64,000 bases of DNA from Linepithema humile (Eukaryota > Arthropoda > Insecta > Hymenoptera > Formicidae), in contig NC_090128.1 of NCBI RefSeq assembly GCF_040581485.1, positions 37,540,931-37,604,930 on the forward strand, written 5' to 3'. The notes beneath the pieces were generated by a model, which worked only from the letters and a program-made list of their open reading frames with translations, was not told the origin of the DNA and made no database searches. The position numbers were made by a program, and so were the translations under genes. Every line of letters starts with the position of its first letter. Position 1 is the stretch's first letter. Of the stretch, positions 52,540 through 64,000 are shown piece by piece.

Positions 52540-53059
52540 CTGAATACATCTAATCGATTACGGTGACCGTAGAAAATTTGCGCATGATCGTCACAAGTAC
52601 TCGCAACGTTGTTGAGAAAGGGAGTAGGATAACACGCGCTTGTGAAAAATCAATTTTATCAAATAGTTTGTGATGTATAGTTGTAGTTGCATATTGTTAC
52701 TTCCAAAGGTGACTACTCGGCACTGCTTAAAGATGATTGCATTGTTCTGAATTTTGACACATTTTTTTTATGTAAAATACGTAAAATGTGAAGTGACAAA
52801 CATGCGAAAAATAGAACTGAAGTTGTTGAATAATGTTTGAGCTTTTTTTCTTTACAAGTATTTTTTATTTATATACAAAATCCGAACGTGTGTAATATTT
52901 TATATATATATATATATATATATTATGTGCAAACATACACAAAGAATAAAAAATATTAATAATATTATTTTATTAATAATTTTTATATAATATATATTGC
53001 AATAAAATATATATGGCAAATTTTAGATTTGAAGCTCTAATCTGCACAATTGAAAATTT
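52540..53059. other. Spacer between receptors D and E
   Basis: It contains an (AT)n tract near 52900-52922 and no coding sequence. The part next to 52540 is the presumed promoter of receptor D. Confidence 0.45.
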
Positions 53060-55555
53060 CTATTGCGTAACCGTCCGAAGTAAATTTAAATATGCTACGG
53101 ATGTTCTAAGTACCTGAAAGCGATAAACATCTCACAAAAATGACAATCATAAAAATATTAAATTAAATTTTAAAAATATATTGTACAAATATAAAAATAT
53201 ATGGTTTATTCTGTTCCTAGAAAAATATTTTTTTTTTAATTTTGTTTTTAGTAATTATTTGAATATTAACAATAATTATATAAAGAACTTACAACACCAA
53301 AGGTATTGATGGATAAATCGAAGAACTTGCCAGCTGTAAGCTTGGGTGGGTAATGAGACATTGCAATGATTAGCACGAGATTGCGAGCTTTATTTCCCGA
53401 TAAATTATACCAGCTGATTTCGTAAACAGCTGAACCAATTTTGCTGTACTAAAAAATATGCAAAAAATTAGCATAAATATATTTGTATTAGGTATAATAT
53501 GCCAGACTATATTTAATATTATAGATTGTGTATTATATAGAAAATTTATGTACAAGGAACAGTAAAAGAGATTAAAGGGACATTAAAGAAATCATATTCT
53601 TTAAAAAAAGTCTCCTTACTTTTTAACTTCCTCTGGTATATTTTTAAATCACCATTATTTATATAGCCATATATACAGACAATTAATGCTGTTAGTTTTA
53701 TATAACATTTTAATAATCAATAGTATATTTTAAACTCGCTCCAAAAAGTATATTTATATACATATACGAAAAATAAATTTTTTTTATATTGCAGAATTAC
53801 CAACAAATAACACGTAAAAAAATTTTTTACAAAATATTAATAATACCTGTTCCACAAGGAGTTCACCGATATAACAAAATATCAGAATATTGAACGTAAA
53901 AGATATCAGTAAAATGAAATACGTCAAGATCGCTACGGCGTCACTATTTTTCCACTCCTGAGAAGGGAAGAATACGACTATCAGAAAATTCAAGAAGATT
54001 AATGAAATAATGGCAAACTACAAATTTATAATTCGATCTATTACCATGGTATCCTCTTTACCGTCATGCAATAATATTCGAGTAAGCATATGATCAAAGT
54101 GGAGGCCACTAGTTCCATTAGACATATTTCGCGTAACACTTCCTCCACGTTGGCTGAAAATCTAAAAACGCATGATGTATCTACAGGCCAGTTTTTCTAG
54201 GTATCTCAATAAAAAAATAATTTTTTTATGCATTTTTTTTTGTAAAATAATGATTTTGAATGTAAAAGAATTGACGAAAAAAGTCAATCAAATTCTGAAA
54301 AGAGTATTTTAATGTAATTTTCTTACAAAATATTTTCATAAAAATTTTTTACTTATATTTCAAAAATGATAAGAGATGTGTAAATATGTTTGACTTTTTT
54401 ATTTAACATGTGTTTCTTTGAACCCTGATTAATAAAACCAGAAATATAGGCTCTCAAAGTTAAGTCAGAAAGTTACGAAAATTCTAAAAACTCGATTATT
54501 TTATTTTTTTGTAACTTTTGTGCATCTGACAGTGAAAATTGCTTTGTAAAAATATTTATATAAATTGACTCTTTATCTTTTATTCATTTTACATCTAAAA
54601 GTATCATTTTATAAAGAAAATTCGTAAAAAAATTATTTTATTATTGTATGCATGTTTTGTCTCTGCAGACTAGTCTACTATCTGAAAATGTAGAAACGCG
54701 CTAATAATCTACTCAGACACATATTGCATTTTGTATTCACCTCAATATTCGCACATGATGTTTTGCTATCACGGTCAGACGTTTCTCTACGGTACCTTTA
54801 CTTTTTTTCCCCTCAACCAGGTCGCCCAACAGTGCCATCAATATCTCTGCTTGTCCGCACGCATGTGTCACGAAGATCGCTGCTAAACTGCACGCTGCCG
54901 TCGTGATGTTATACGTGACTAGCGCGAATAAGCAGTGAACACAAAATACGATTTCGTAAGCGGGACTGGCCACAGGGTCGAAAAACAAATCGTAGCCAGG
55001 ATAGGTGTGCATTCTGCTGGTAACATTCTCGTTGATCCTTCGTGTGGAGGATAATGGCATGATCGTGTGATAGGATAATCCGCCGGTGTAAAGGAAAATC
55101 GCGCACAATGTGGTGAGTCTACGGCCCATCAACGCGTTTCTCAGCATGATAGTGCGATGATCCTGATCACGAACGACCCGCCAGTCGTTCTCAACGTGTT
55201 GAATGCAGTTTCCAAATGCTGCGCCGCGCGCTCCGAGATAGCAATACTTGATCGTAGAAGTTAAACAGAAACCGACCGGGCCGAATAGCTTGACTTTGAC
55301 ATTGATGTCCTTTTCGCGAAATAAAGTATACAGTCCGGCGGGTATTAAGACGAAGCACAGGGCGGAGAAGCACGCAACGATCAACGCTATCGAAGTGAGT
55401 TTTTCGTTCTGCGACGGATGACCGTAAATCAAGTGCCAAATGCCGATTGGTTTCAGGACCCATCGGCACAATTGCATGGTGTAATGTATATCTTGCTCGT
55501 GATGTACATTGTGCACCTCGAGCGTTCGTTCTGGAAGTCGAGATCGATTACACAT
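53060..55555 (-). CDS. Odorant receptor E (411 aa, 5 exons)
   Basis: Exons: 55555-54741, 54161-54062, 53957-53847, 53448-53293, 53113-53060. Marks are LCRWVLKPIGIWHLIYG, CIQHVENDWRVV, GGLSYHTIMPL, THACGQAEIL, FNILIFCYIGELLVEQ, HYPPKLTAGKFFDLS and a TSVAYLNLLRTVTQ end. The ATG at 55555 (M-C-N-R-S-R-L-P-E-R) was preferred over the upstream one at 55627 because the receptor F relic starts with the equivalent M-R-D-R-S-Q-L-P-G-R. All introns are GT-AG. The fourth exon ends FGV rather than the usual FGN or FGD. No damage is seen. Confidence 0.93.
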
Positions 55556-56294
55556 GCTGACGTCCGCAAGGTGTAACGCCGACTGAAACCTTGTGTACAC
55601 CGGGGCGTTACGATAATCGCGACGCAAGCGCGGGAAGTACTGATTTTAGAATCATGTGCACGTGCTTTTCATGTATCATATGTAGCCAAGTGCTCAGCAT
55701 ACACAGACGATTGACTTTTTTCCGGTCGCTGCTTGTCGGACGGTTCGTTGACTGATGTGCAAATGTGAAAAGATTTTACGACGAGTTCTAATATAAATAG
55801 TTGCACGTATATGTTGTAATTGCTATTCACTGTTTTTAAAATATATATGTAATGCATCATTTGAAATAATGCGTTTTCGCATTATTATATATTATTCGAA
55901 TATTATGGAATTACATAAAATACAATTGTATATTTTATATAATATTTTACAATGCCAGTACGCAATGCAGGTGTCTAATTTTTCTTTAATATAAGAAATT
56001 ATAATATTAAAAATACTCTTTTTCACAAAAAATAAGGCATGTTTTTCGGACGTGCTTAAAACTAAGCAATTTTTAAATTACTAAAATTCGGCGAAAAATT
56101 ATTGTAGACAAAAAAATATTTTATAGCTTGAAATTTGTACTTTCACATGCTGTCAATCGTTTTAAAAAATTTTTTGTTCTTACAATCCTGAGTTCGAAAA
56201 AAGAACAAATTGTTTTGTTATTAAAAAAAAAATTGTTCTTGCAAAATACCTTCTTCAAGGTATAAGCACAAAAGTAGAGAATTGAAAAACATAT
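55556..56294. other. Spacer upstream of receptor E
   Basis: Presumed promoter of receptor E, then AT-rich DNA up to the receptor F relic. No exon is recognised. Confidence 0.4.
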
Positions 56295-56475
56295 AAAAAT
56301 TAGCATTATTGACAGAAGTTTTTTGTTTTGCGACGAATGGCCGTAAATGAGATGCCAAATACCAATCGGTTCCCAAAATTCGTCGACATAATTGCATAGC
56401 GCAACTTACGTCGCATTCGTAATGTACATTGTGCACTACATGAATCCTGCCTGGAAGTTGGGATCGATCGCGCAT
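56295..56475 (-). pseudogene. Odorant receptor F relic (start of first exon only)
   Basis: It aligns with the N-terminus of receptor E: RSQLPGR, HNVHYECDV and MQLCRRILG. A one-base shift after ILGT puts the continuation (IGIWHLIYGHSSQNKKL) in the next frame. Similarity ends near 56295, and no downstream exons of this copy remain. The exons at 57-58 kb fit receptor G. Confidence 0.88.
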
Positions 56476-57113
56476 ACTGTCGTTCGCGAAGTTTAACGCG
56501 ATTTAACTGGAGTACGCGGAGACGACAATGTCACGATGTCCGCGGAGTGATGCAAACGCGGGGAATAATGATTCCGTGATCGCGTGCGATATGCGTTTCA
56601 CGTTTGTCATGCGTAACGAAGTCGGGAAATACATTGTAATGTCCAGTAACTTATGCGCGAAGGGTGATTCCCCTTTCCTCGTCATTACTCGTCTGAGGAT
56701 TCGATGATGAATGTGGGGACGTGAAGTATGAAGTTCATGAAGTTCTAACATAGTTGTATACATAGATGTAACTGCGGTATTTCCGAGGTTGCATCACGCA
56801 ACATTGAAAGTTTTGCAGTACAGGAAGAAAAATGCGTGTGAAATCTAACTGCCTTTTGTGCAATATCTTATAATAAAATTTATGATTTTTTATTTTAAAC
56901 TTTATTTTAAACTTAATTGCATCACAATTTAATTGTTAATTAATGTTTCAATTAATTTAGCTCTATTTATTTCAAGTTCTAGCTTAGATAAAAATTAATT
57001 TCTGTAGCATGATATAGCGAGTAGATGCATATGCTAGCATATATATTTAATTTTTATTAGATCTATTTGTTAACACTTACTATAATACATCTAATATTCC
57101 ATGTTGCTTTATA
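56476..57113. other. Spacer between receptor F relic and receptor G
   Basis: The first ~300 bases resemble a former receptor upstream region; the rest is AT-rich. No exon is recognised. Confidence 0.4.
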
Positions 57114-59132
57114 TCAGACATAAAACTTACGAAGTAAATTTAGATAAGCCACTGCCGCTTTTACAATCTGAAATGTTTGTTCTCTTGCATTAATTTTTTT
57201 ATATGCGTTTCATGGCTTATTCTATTGATTTTTACTCACGCTGACAAAACTGGTCAAAGATAAATCCATAAATTTTCCAGCTGTGAGTTTGATTGTGGTA
57301 TTGGACATGGTCATCACTAATGTCAAACCAAGCGCTCCTTTATGCGGTATGCGATACCAATCTATCATGTAAGACTTCGTGCCGATTTGTATGCACTGTC
57401 AAAAAAATTATGATGCTTTATCCAGAAAATAATCCTTACAACACATTTAGTGCAATAAATTAATCTTTCGAACTTTTATTCTTTAGCAAAAAATTTAAAT
57501 ATTTTGTTATAAAATTAAGTTCAATAAATTTAATGAAGATACATATTTAAATATTTTAATTTAGGAAAATTAATCACATATATTTTTGAAAAAATTTTCA
57601 TTAAAATTTTATCAAGTTATTAATATGAAAATATTTCAGCGAAAATACCAAATAATTTTTATATTAAACACAAAAAATGCTATTACAGTTTAAATACCTG
57701 TTCGCTAAGAATTTCACCAATATAGCAAAAGATAAAAATATTGAACGTAAAGGATATAAGTAGCGAACTGAACGTTATTGTTCCTAAAGTTTCACGATGT
57801 TCCCATTCCTAGAAAGCTAACGTCAAAATATCATGAGCGCAGAACAATTATGAAATTTTATATTATAAATAATTTTAAGATATCGTTTGCGATTATGTTT
57901 CATACCGTTATCATATTGAATCCTAGAAAACATATGTTGAGCGTGCATCCGACTACATCCACGAAGAAAATCTCGTTCAAAAGCTGCTCAGTGTCAGTTA
58001 TAAAACTATAAGTCATGATTAAAATAATCAAAAATCTTTTCTTTAAAATACTCATATAATAATTGTAAAATTTATTTAATAATGACATCACTTTTGATAC
58101 ACCAATGATAATATAATGATCAAGGATTGTTCACGCCATGTCTATTAATTATAAGTGTATTAAAAAGTTTATATTATTAAAGAACGAAACTAGACTAGAA
58201 TTACATTTTGTAAAGATTTTCCTGTTTTTATTGCAAATGATTTAATTTTTTTGTGGACGTATTTTCTCTCATATGCGAATTGTAGTTATGAAACACTGTA
58301 GAAATCAATGAACACGTTACCCAAGTATCCTGATGTGATATTCCACGATGTCGCCGAGCCTTTTCTCGGGCGTGTTGCGGGCGCTCTTTCTCTCTTTCCC
58401 GTCCGCCAGATCTTCCAGCTTCATCATGAGAATTTGGAATTGTCCGCAGGCATGCATGACGAACACCGCGGCTAAGCTGCAGACACTGATAGTAATCGTG
58501 TAAATGACGTAACCGGCCAGAGCCTGTGCGAACTGCGCGATCTCGAAGGACGGAGTGGTTCTCGGATCAAAAAGACCGCGGTAAATCGGGAAGGACAGCG
58601 ATCTCACTGTTTCGTTGTCAATGATTTCTGTTCTCCTCGCACAGATCGGCATCACGGTAGTAAAAAAGATGCCGGCGGAGTACATGAACACCGCACTAAC
58701 GCTGGAAAGCCACCTGCCGAACTTGGCGTTATCCAGCATAATCTCGCGATCCTTTTCACGACCTAGCGCGATTCGATTCCAGTCCACGTGGACGTGCCGA
58801 ATGCACGCAGCGATATTTTCGCTGCGAGCGATAAGAATGTATTGTTTTATCGCGGCCATTAGGATAAAACTGACCGGACCGATCATTCTGATTTTGGTGT
58901 CAAGATCGGTGTCCACCAGAATGGTGCAGAGAGTGCACGGGATTAACAAAAAACATATTAGGAAGCAACTAATTATTGTCAAGATCACGCAACTGAATTT
59001 TTCCATTGTCGTTTCGCAGAGAGTCAAAGGCCACGCGCCGATCGGCTTTAGGAACCAACGGTTCAGCTGGATACTATAGTTCCAGCCGTTCGCGATAGGT
59101 TTGAGGGACTTTGATTCTGAAAGATCGAGCAT
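57114..59132 (-). CDS. Odorant receptor G (410 aa, 5 exons)
   Basis: Exons: 59132-58321, 58005-57906, 57808-57698, 57395-57240, 57167-57114. Marks are LNRWFLKPIGAWPLTLCE, REIMLDNAKFGRWL, MHACGQFQIL, EKRLGDIVEYHIRILG, FNIFIFCYIGEILSEQ, TIKLTAGKFMDLS and an AAVAYLNLLRKFYV end. The first donor follows GG rather than the AG or CG used by its neighbours. The ATG at 59132 is one of several near-cognate starts; another in-frame ATG lies at 59159. The second exon (DTEQLLNEIFFVDVVGC) is the most diverged of that exon in the array. No damage is seen. Confidence 0.92.
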
Positions 59133-60170
59133 GATGGTGACTAAATCACGACGATGCACATAACGGACTAAATGTCAGTGGACTGATAGTCAGCAGTCAG
59201 TGGCACGCGCGCATGTGCGTTTTCCCCTGAAAATTGCGTGAATACAATTGATCCTTTCTACCCTTTCTACCCTTTCTACCTGGTCATTTCATTATTAGTG
59301 AGACGTCAGTGAGTTATTCTTGGAACTTCATAGCGTGCAAGTCCTCTCGGGGGGATAAGGAAGTATTCTCCAGGAAGGGTTCTGATGCTATTGTTCATGA
59401 TCGAGGGGGAATGCGTAATAAACTGGGAACGCGTTTCCTGTTCAGACTTCAGTTCCATTGTAACCAACACGCGATCTTCTACGTATATTTTACTTGATAT
59501 ACGCATTTCGACAAGAAACGAAGACACGTTTAAAGAAAAACAGTGTAATAATAAGTGGAAAAGATAAATTCTGTGTGAGAGTTTGACTAATTAACAACGG
59601 TTATTAATTAACGATTTTGGTTTTTAAAGGTTTAAACGACTTTTCGAAATTATATTCATCATTTTGTGCAATGTGTAAGAAATATGTAATAACAATATTG
59701 GGGATAATAAGCTACTTAATTTATGTCGGTAAACACATTTCTATATGTAAAATGAATATAACACAGTCTGTGGAATTATTGCTCAGGAGATATTTAAATA
59801 TATCACTAATGTTTTTTGGAACTTGTAAGTACAACTTGCATATTTTTTATTTTATGAAAACTGTTATTCAACTATAAACTATTTACATCGGTAGAAAATA
59901 TTTTTATTCTAAAAATTGCGTACAAAATTTTTAGAAAATTTATTTTTATTTTATAATATACAAATTGTTTATTTTAAAAAATATGATTTTCTGTTTATGT
60001 AAAAGAGTTTTAATACCTATACACATACATACAAAAGTTAGATTTTTAATATAATTTATATTTCATGTGTGTCATTATACTTTATGTGTGTGTAATTTAC
60101 TAATTTTTTAAAAATATCTTCTAATTTTAGATAAAAGTTTTGTATCCAACTCAAGACTGATTGTGATAAA
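59133..60170. promoter_or_regulatory. Upstream region of receptor G
   Basis: Presumed promoter DNA. Close to the gene, a 9-bp unit CCTTTCTAC is repeated three times at 59253-59279. The short plus-strand ORFs have no recognisable content. Confidence 0.4.
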
Positions 60171-60642
60171 ATTTTACAGGCACATAGCACTTAATGTAGT
60201 CGAATGCAACAAATGTGAATGTTCAGAAACGACTAGTTTCCGAGATATGAACGCCTCCAAGCACTCAGTTTTTCAACCGGAAATGTCGACCATCCATTGT
60301 CCCAGAAATGTCACATCAACTATCCCTCTGTTTTCCACAGTTTTGGAGATATTTTGAATTTTTTGAAAACTTTTGATTATTGTTTGTGGCTTATATCTCC
60401 AGAATGATGAGAGATAGAGATTCGGATTATAGGATCACAGAATTATCTTTGCGTGGAGCATGTCGAGATCTACAAGAAAATATAGAACTTCAACCGCTTA
60501 TCTCTCGTTTAACGTTGGGCATTGGGGAAGATTCCAGAAAAATCGAGTACTTGGAGGCGTCCATATCTTGGAAATTACATTTCCGCACATTCTCACTTGT
60601 GACATTTGACTACATTTAGTAAGTGTTACATATCTGTAAAAT
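60171..60642. mobile_element. Foldback element between receptors G and H
   Basis: The outer arms begin ATTTTACAG at 60171 and CTGTAAAAT ends at 60642. Arms of roughly 90 bp match in inverted form: CACTTAATGTAGTCGAATG and GATATGAACGCCTCCAAGCAC on the left, GTGCTTGGAGGC-like and CATTTGACTACATTTAGTAAGTG on the right. The middle is CT/GA-mixed single-copy sequence. It encodes no credible protein although short ORFs run through it. Confidence 0.75.
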
Positions 60643-61095
60643 GTTAAAACTTAGGTCAGAACTGTAGTCTAATTTTTTAGTAATTTATGATAACATTCTA
60701 TCCCAAGAGATAGTATAACCGAACTGTTAATTCCATGACTCCATATTAAAGCCCATATTAAAGAGTTTTCTTCTATAGATGCAAAATTTTAAATATATAC
60801 ATACAATTTTTATTGGAAAAATTAGCAAATGTTAATGATACACCATTTGGAATAGTGCCGATAGATACGACAAATAACTAGAATTTTATATATTTTATCA
60901 TAAATTTTATTCTTATGTAAGTAATATATTTTCTTAAGATTTTATTGGAAAATTTTTGAGAAATATTCCAGACAATAAATTTTTTTTTTAAGTAAATAAA
61001 GTAAAATAAAATAATATAATAATTAAAGATTACCTAGTGTTCTTAGTTTGTAATCTTCATATTTTTTACCATTCTCCAATTTGTTTTTATCCATT

Positions 61096-61305
61096 TCATA
61101 TAGCTATGTCAATATTGCTGATATTCAATAAACAAGAATTCACGTTTGTCATAATTCCATAGATGAAGAAACTAATATGCTTCATCGTCTCTATATTGCT
61201 GCATCCTTCGATGAAGATAGCTGCATTGAACAGTACCATCACGTTAAATATCACAACACCTAAATAAATGAAATAACAAGAGCGTTTGGCAAACAATAGA
61301 AGCAT
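61096..61305 (-). pseudogene. Possible odorant receptor relic (transmembrane segment near the ACGQ motif)
   Basis: The frame reads GVVIFNVMVLFNAAIFIEGC, which resembles GVVMFNITTSVCCLAAMFVA of receptor D if two residues are missing. CSNIETM then sits where ACGQINIV is expected. No flanking exons or splice sites support a gene. It may be the remnant of another array member, but the similarity is short and hydrophobic. Confidence 0.4.
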
Positions 61306-61969
61306 TATTGGTTAAGCAAGTCTAGAGACACCGTTTTCAATAATCATCAGATCAGCTAAACACTGCGCCTTTTGTCGGTTAGGTAAGTGGCAACAGTGAA
61401 GATCGCATGTTCTTCAATTGTTCAATGGAAGTTGTTTCATTATCACTGAACGACTTCATTGCTTCACTGTTAATTTAATAGTAATAGATAGATTTATGGG
61501 TATATTGTACGCTATGCTAATATAGAAAACATAAAAAGATTTTATTATAATTCTGTATTGTTATAAAAGCATATAACGCATGCAGTAACAGATAGAGTAA
61601 ATTAATAGCGGGGGTAATTTTTAATTATAACTGCTATAATATGATAAAATTTTTTGTTAAATAGAAAATATCCAGAAATGAGAGAAATTTAGATTTTGTT
61701 GGAAAGATGATAAATTATAATCGCAGAGAATAAATTTAAAAAAGAACATTAAAAATATGCTATAAAATTCATTTATGTGAGAATTAAAATTTATATTACG
61801 AATTAAAATATACATTTAATAAATGAGAATAATGTTTTAAGAGATGGCGTTTTATTAATTTATTATTTCTGCATTGAATAATAGATGCTTATTCAAGTAA
61901 TAAAAGAATATTACATAAAGGATTTATTAGGCATCTATATTAAATTATTATAAATTAGCTATAAATTAT

Positions 61970-63918
61970 CTAGCATATCTTCCTCCCGCTGGAATTTGCA
62001 TTATTTATGTGATTACTTGCCGAAGTAAATTTAAATATGTTAATGCAGATCTAATTACCTGAAACAATTAGAAATTGTGTATCTCTGCTCAATTCTTTAA
62101 CAAATAACTTAAATATTATATAAATATTATAAATTAATAAAATTTTAATCGTATTTATGGATGATATTCTTCACAGAACGGAAATTGCATATTCACTATA
62201 TTATACGTATGTATTGAGAAAAATTTATCTTCTTACATCACCGAAAGTGGAAAATGAGAGCTGAACAATCTTTCCGGCAGTAATTTTAAGGGCAGCATTG
62301 GACCTTAAAATTATCAAAATGAACCCAAGAGCCGTTTTTCCAGGCAAAAGATACCAATTTGTCATGTAAGCAGATTTACCAATTTGTCCGCCCTATTAGA
62401 GGCCGTTTTATATGTATATCTGTTATGATTTAAAATTGAAGGGAGACGAACAATATTGTATTTTAATGTAGTATTTCACATGAATATGATTGTTCCTGTA
62501 TCGCACAGTTTTTATTTTTATTATAGCGTAACATTTTTTATTTTTATTTTTATTTTTAAATGTTACCTGCTCGGAAAGGATTTCCCCGATGTAACAAAAT
62601 ATAAAAATGTTGAAAGTAACCGAAGTTAATATCATACAATACGACACGATATTCTGTTTGTTATCATGAGCCCAATCCTAAAAAGACATTCGGAATACAA
62701 GCATGTGAAAAACAATAATAATAAATTATATATACATAGTTTCCGTACCATAATACAATAATATCCTAAGAGACACATGTGCATTGTACATGCGCCTAAT
62801 TCCATGAGACATATCATGTTTGTAATTCTTTCTATATAAGATACAAAACTGCAAATTTGGTATACATAACAATTTATCGTAATCATTTCTCATAATCAGA
62901 ATTTTTTGTTCAAATGTGAATTATGTATAACATTTGTGTCCAAAAAATTTTTTTTATCAACTCTCAGTGTGAGATTAAATCTTAATCGTGTTGTAAATGT
63001 GAAAAATATTAAATAAAATTTATCAAAAGTTTATTATATTAAATCTGGAAAGTACTAAAGCGTTATATTGCAAAAATCTATGCCGCCAGGAATGGTAACT
63101 TACCGTAGTACTCTCAAATGATGCTGTACAATTATCGCGTACTTTTGTCTCACAGATACTTTCTCCTCGTTTCCTTCGTTCACGAAATCGTCCAACCAGG
63201 ATATTAGAATTTTTAACTGTCCACACGCGTGCATCACAAAAACTGCCGTCAGACCGCATGCGGCGACTGTGACAGAGTTGACAACGAAAGTCGAAATGCA
63301 CTGTAAAAAGAACACAAACTCGTACGCCGGACTAAAGTGCGCATCCAGAATCTTGCTCCAGAAGGGATAAGGTAGCGCGCGAACCAATACGCTACTATTT
63401 CCCACGTATATGATATCCTTGGATAAGCCGCGGATGGTATTGTACGAGAACACACCGCTGTGCATGAACACAGCGCAAAACCCTGCGATGAATCGACCTA
63501 TTTTGGCGTTCCTCAACATTATTTCCCGATCCTCGCTCTTCTTGACGATTTGCCAATCTTTTTTCACGTGCTCGATGCAGATGCGTATATCCTCGATGTG
63601 TGTCACGAGAAAGGAATAATTCACCATCGCCATGAACCAGAAGGTGAGCGGGCCGATGTTACGCAACTTGGCGTCGTAACTCTCCTGTGACTCGATGAGG
63701 ATACCTAGACCGCTTGGTATCATAGTACTGATTATTAAAATGTAACACATGAATGTCAGAAATTCGGAAAAGATTTTTTCGATGATCGAAGCGTCAACAG
63801 GACGGGGCCATAAATTTATCGCTTTGAGAATCCAGCGGATTATTTGAATACTATACTCATTGTCAACTAAATATGTGGACGTGTGAGTGCTGGGGTCATT
63901 TATGCGATTCCTTTCCAT
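61970..63918 (-). CDS. Odorant receptor H (5 exons, C-terminus altered by a 1-bp frameshift)
   Basis: Exons: 63918-63104, 62848-62749, 62677-62567, 62392-62237, 62059-61970. The first four match the array pattern: IIRWILKAINLWPRP, CIEHVKKDWQIV, MHACGQLKIL, FNIFIFCYIGEILSEQ, LKITAGKIVQLSF and FGD. In the last exon, GCATTAAACATATTT has one A more than the expected Ala-Leu-Thr-Tyr reading. The usual end (AYLNLLR plus a few residues) is therefore replaced by an unrelated tail that runs to a TAG at 61970-61972, giving about 423 residues. Without the extra base the exon would end at TAA 62005-62007 like its paralogues. It may be a recent pseudogene, a tolerated C-terminal change or a sequence error. 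Confidence 0.82.
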
Positions 63919-64000
63919 GGTTTTCTGATGGTGGTAGCTAGCCTACTGAGCTAGCTTACTGAGCTTTTCCTTCCCTGCCGTATGCAGTGGAAACGGTCAG
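63919..64000. promoter_or_regulatory. Immediate upstream region of receptor H
   Basis: The sequence directly upstream of the receptor H start codon, cut by the window edge. It contains a short direct repeat (CTAGCCTACTGAGCTAGCTTACTGAGC). Confidence 0.35.

Noticed and set aside
57114..58005. Assigning the short receptor exons at 57-58 kb to the receptor F relic
   Set aside because: They lie downstream (on the minus strand) of the intact receptor G first exon, and the phase-2 junction after ILGG closes the reading frame with them. The F relic lies further downstream than all of them.
60163..60619. Two plus-strand open frames
   Set aside because: They fall inside the inverted-repeat arms of a foldback element and show no protein similarity.

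Overview
The window is nuclear DNA of an insect, most likely an ant or another hymenopteran. It is AT-rich, with short GT-AG introns, a tandem array of seven-transmembrane insect odorant receptors, a mariner-type transposon relic, several foldback (MITE-like) elements and long CT/GA microsatellites. Nothing in it looks bacterial or organellar.

Layout. (1) 1-14.5 kb: no convincing gene; it holds a 674-bp deleted mariner (5441-6114), a (GA)25 microsatellite, and a palindromic tandem repeat at 13.5-14.05 kb. (2) 14.5-30.6 kb: a tandem array of a leucine-rich-repeat (LRR) gene. There is a relic tail of one unit, two almost identical full units (genes at 16104-18911 and 22308-24733) and a third diverged, broken unit (27447-28967). 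Each gene is built from phase-0 exons that each encode one ~75-residue LRR module with a W-E-W-L signature, followed by an acidic run and a Cys-rich tail resembling LRRC58-type proteins. The array is bordered on the right (30.8-31.14 kb) by a diverged copy of the same palindromic repeat that borders it on the left. (3) 31.35-38.59 kb, minus strand: a complete 22-exon spatacsin (SPG11) gene. All splice phases close to give 1803 residues; the protein lacks the N-terminal propeller region of vertebrate spatacsin. (4) 40.1-63.9 kb, minus strand: a head-to-tail odorant receptor array. It has five intact models (406, 406, 414, 411 and 410 residues), one model with a frameshift in its last exon, one multiply broken pseudogene and two relic fragments.

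The LRR array, SPG11 and the receptor array look functionally unrelated. SPG11 is a conserved single-copy gene between two locally expanding families. The receptors would act in olfactory neuron membranes with the obligate co-receptor Orco, which is not in this window. Exon coordinates were derived by hand from splice sites, reading phase and alignment among paralogues within the window; no searches were run.
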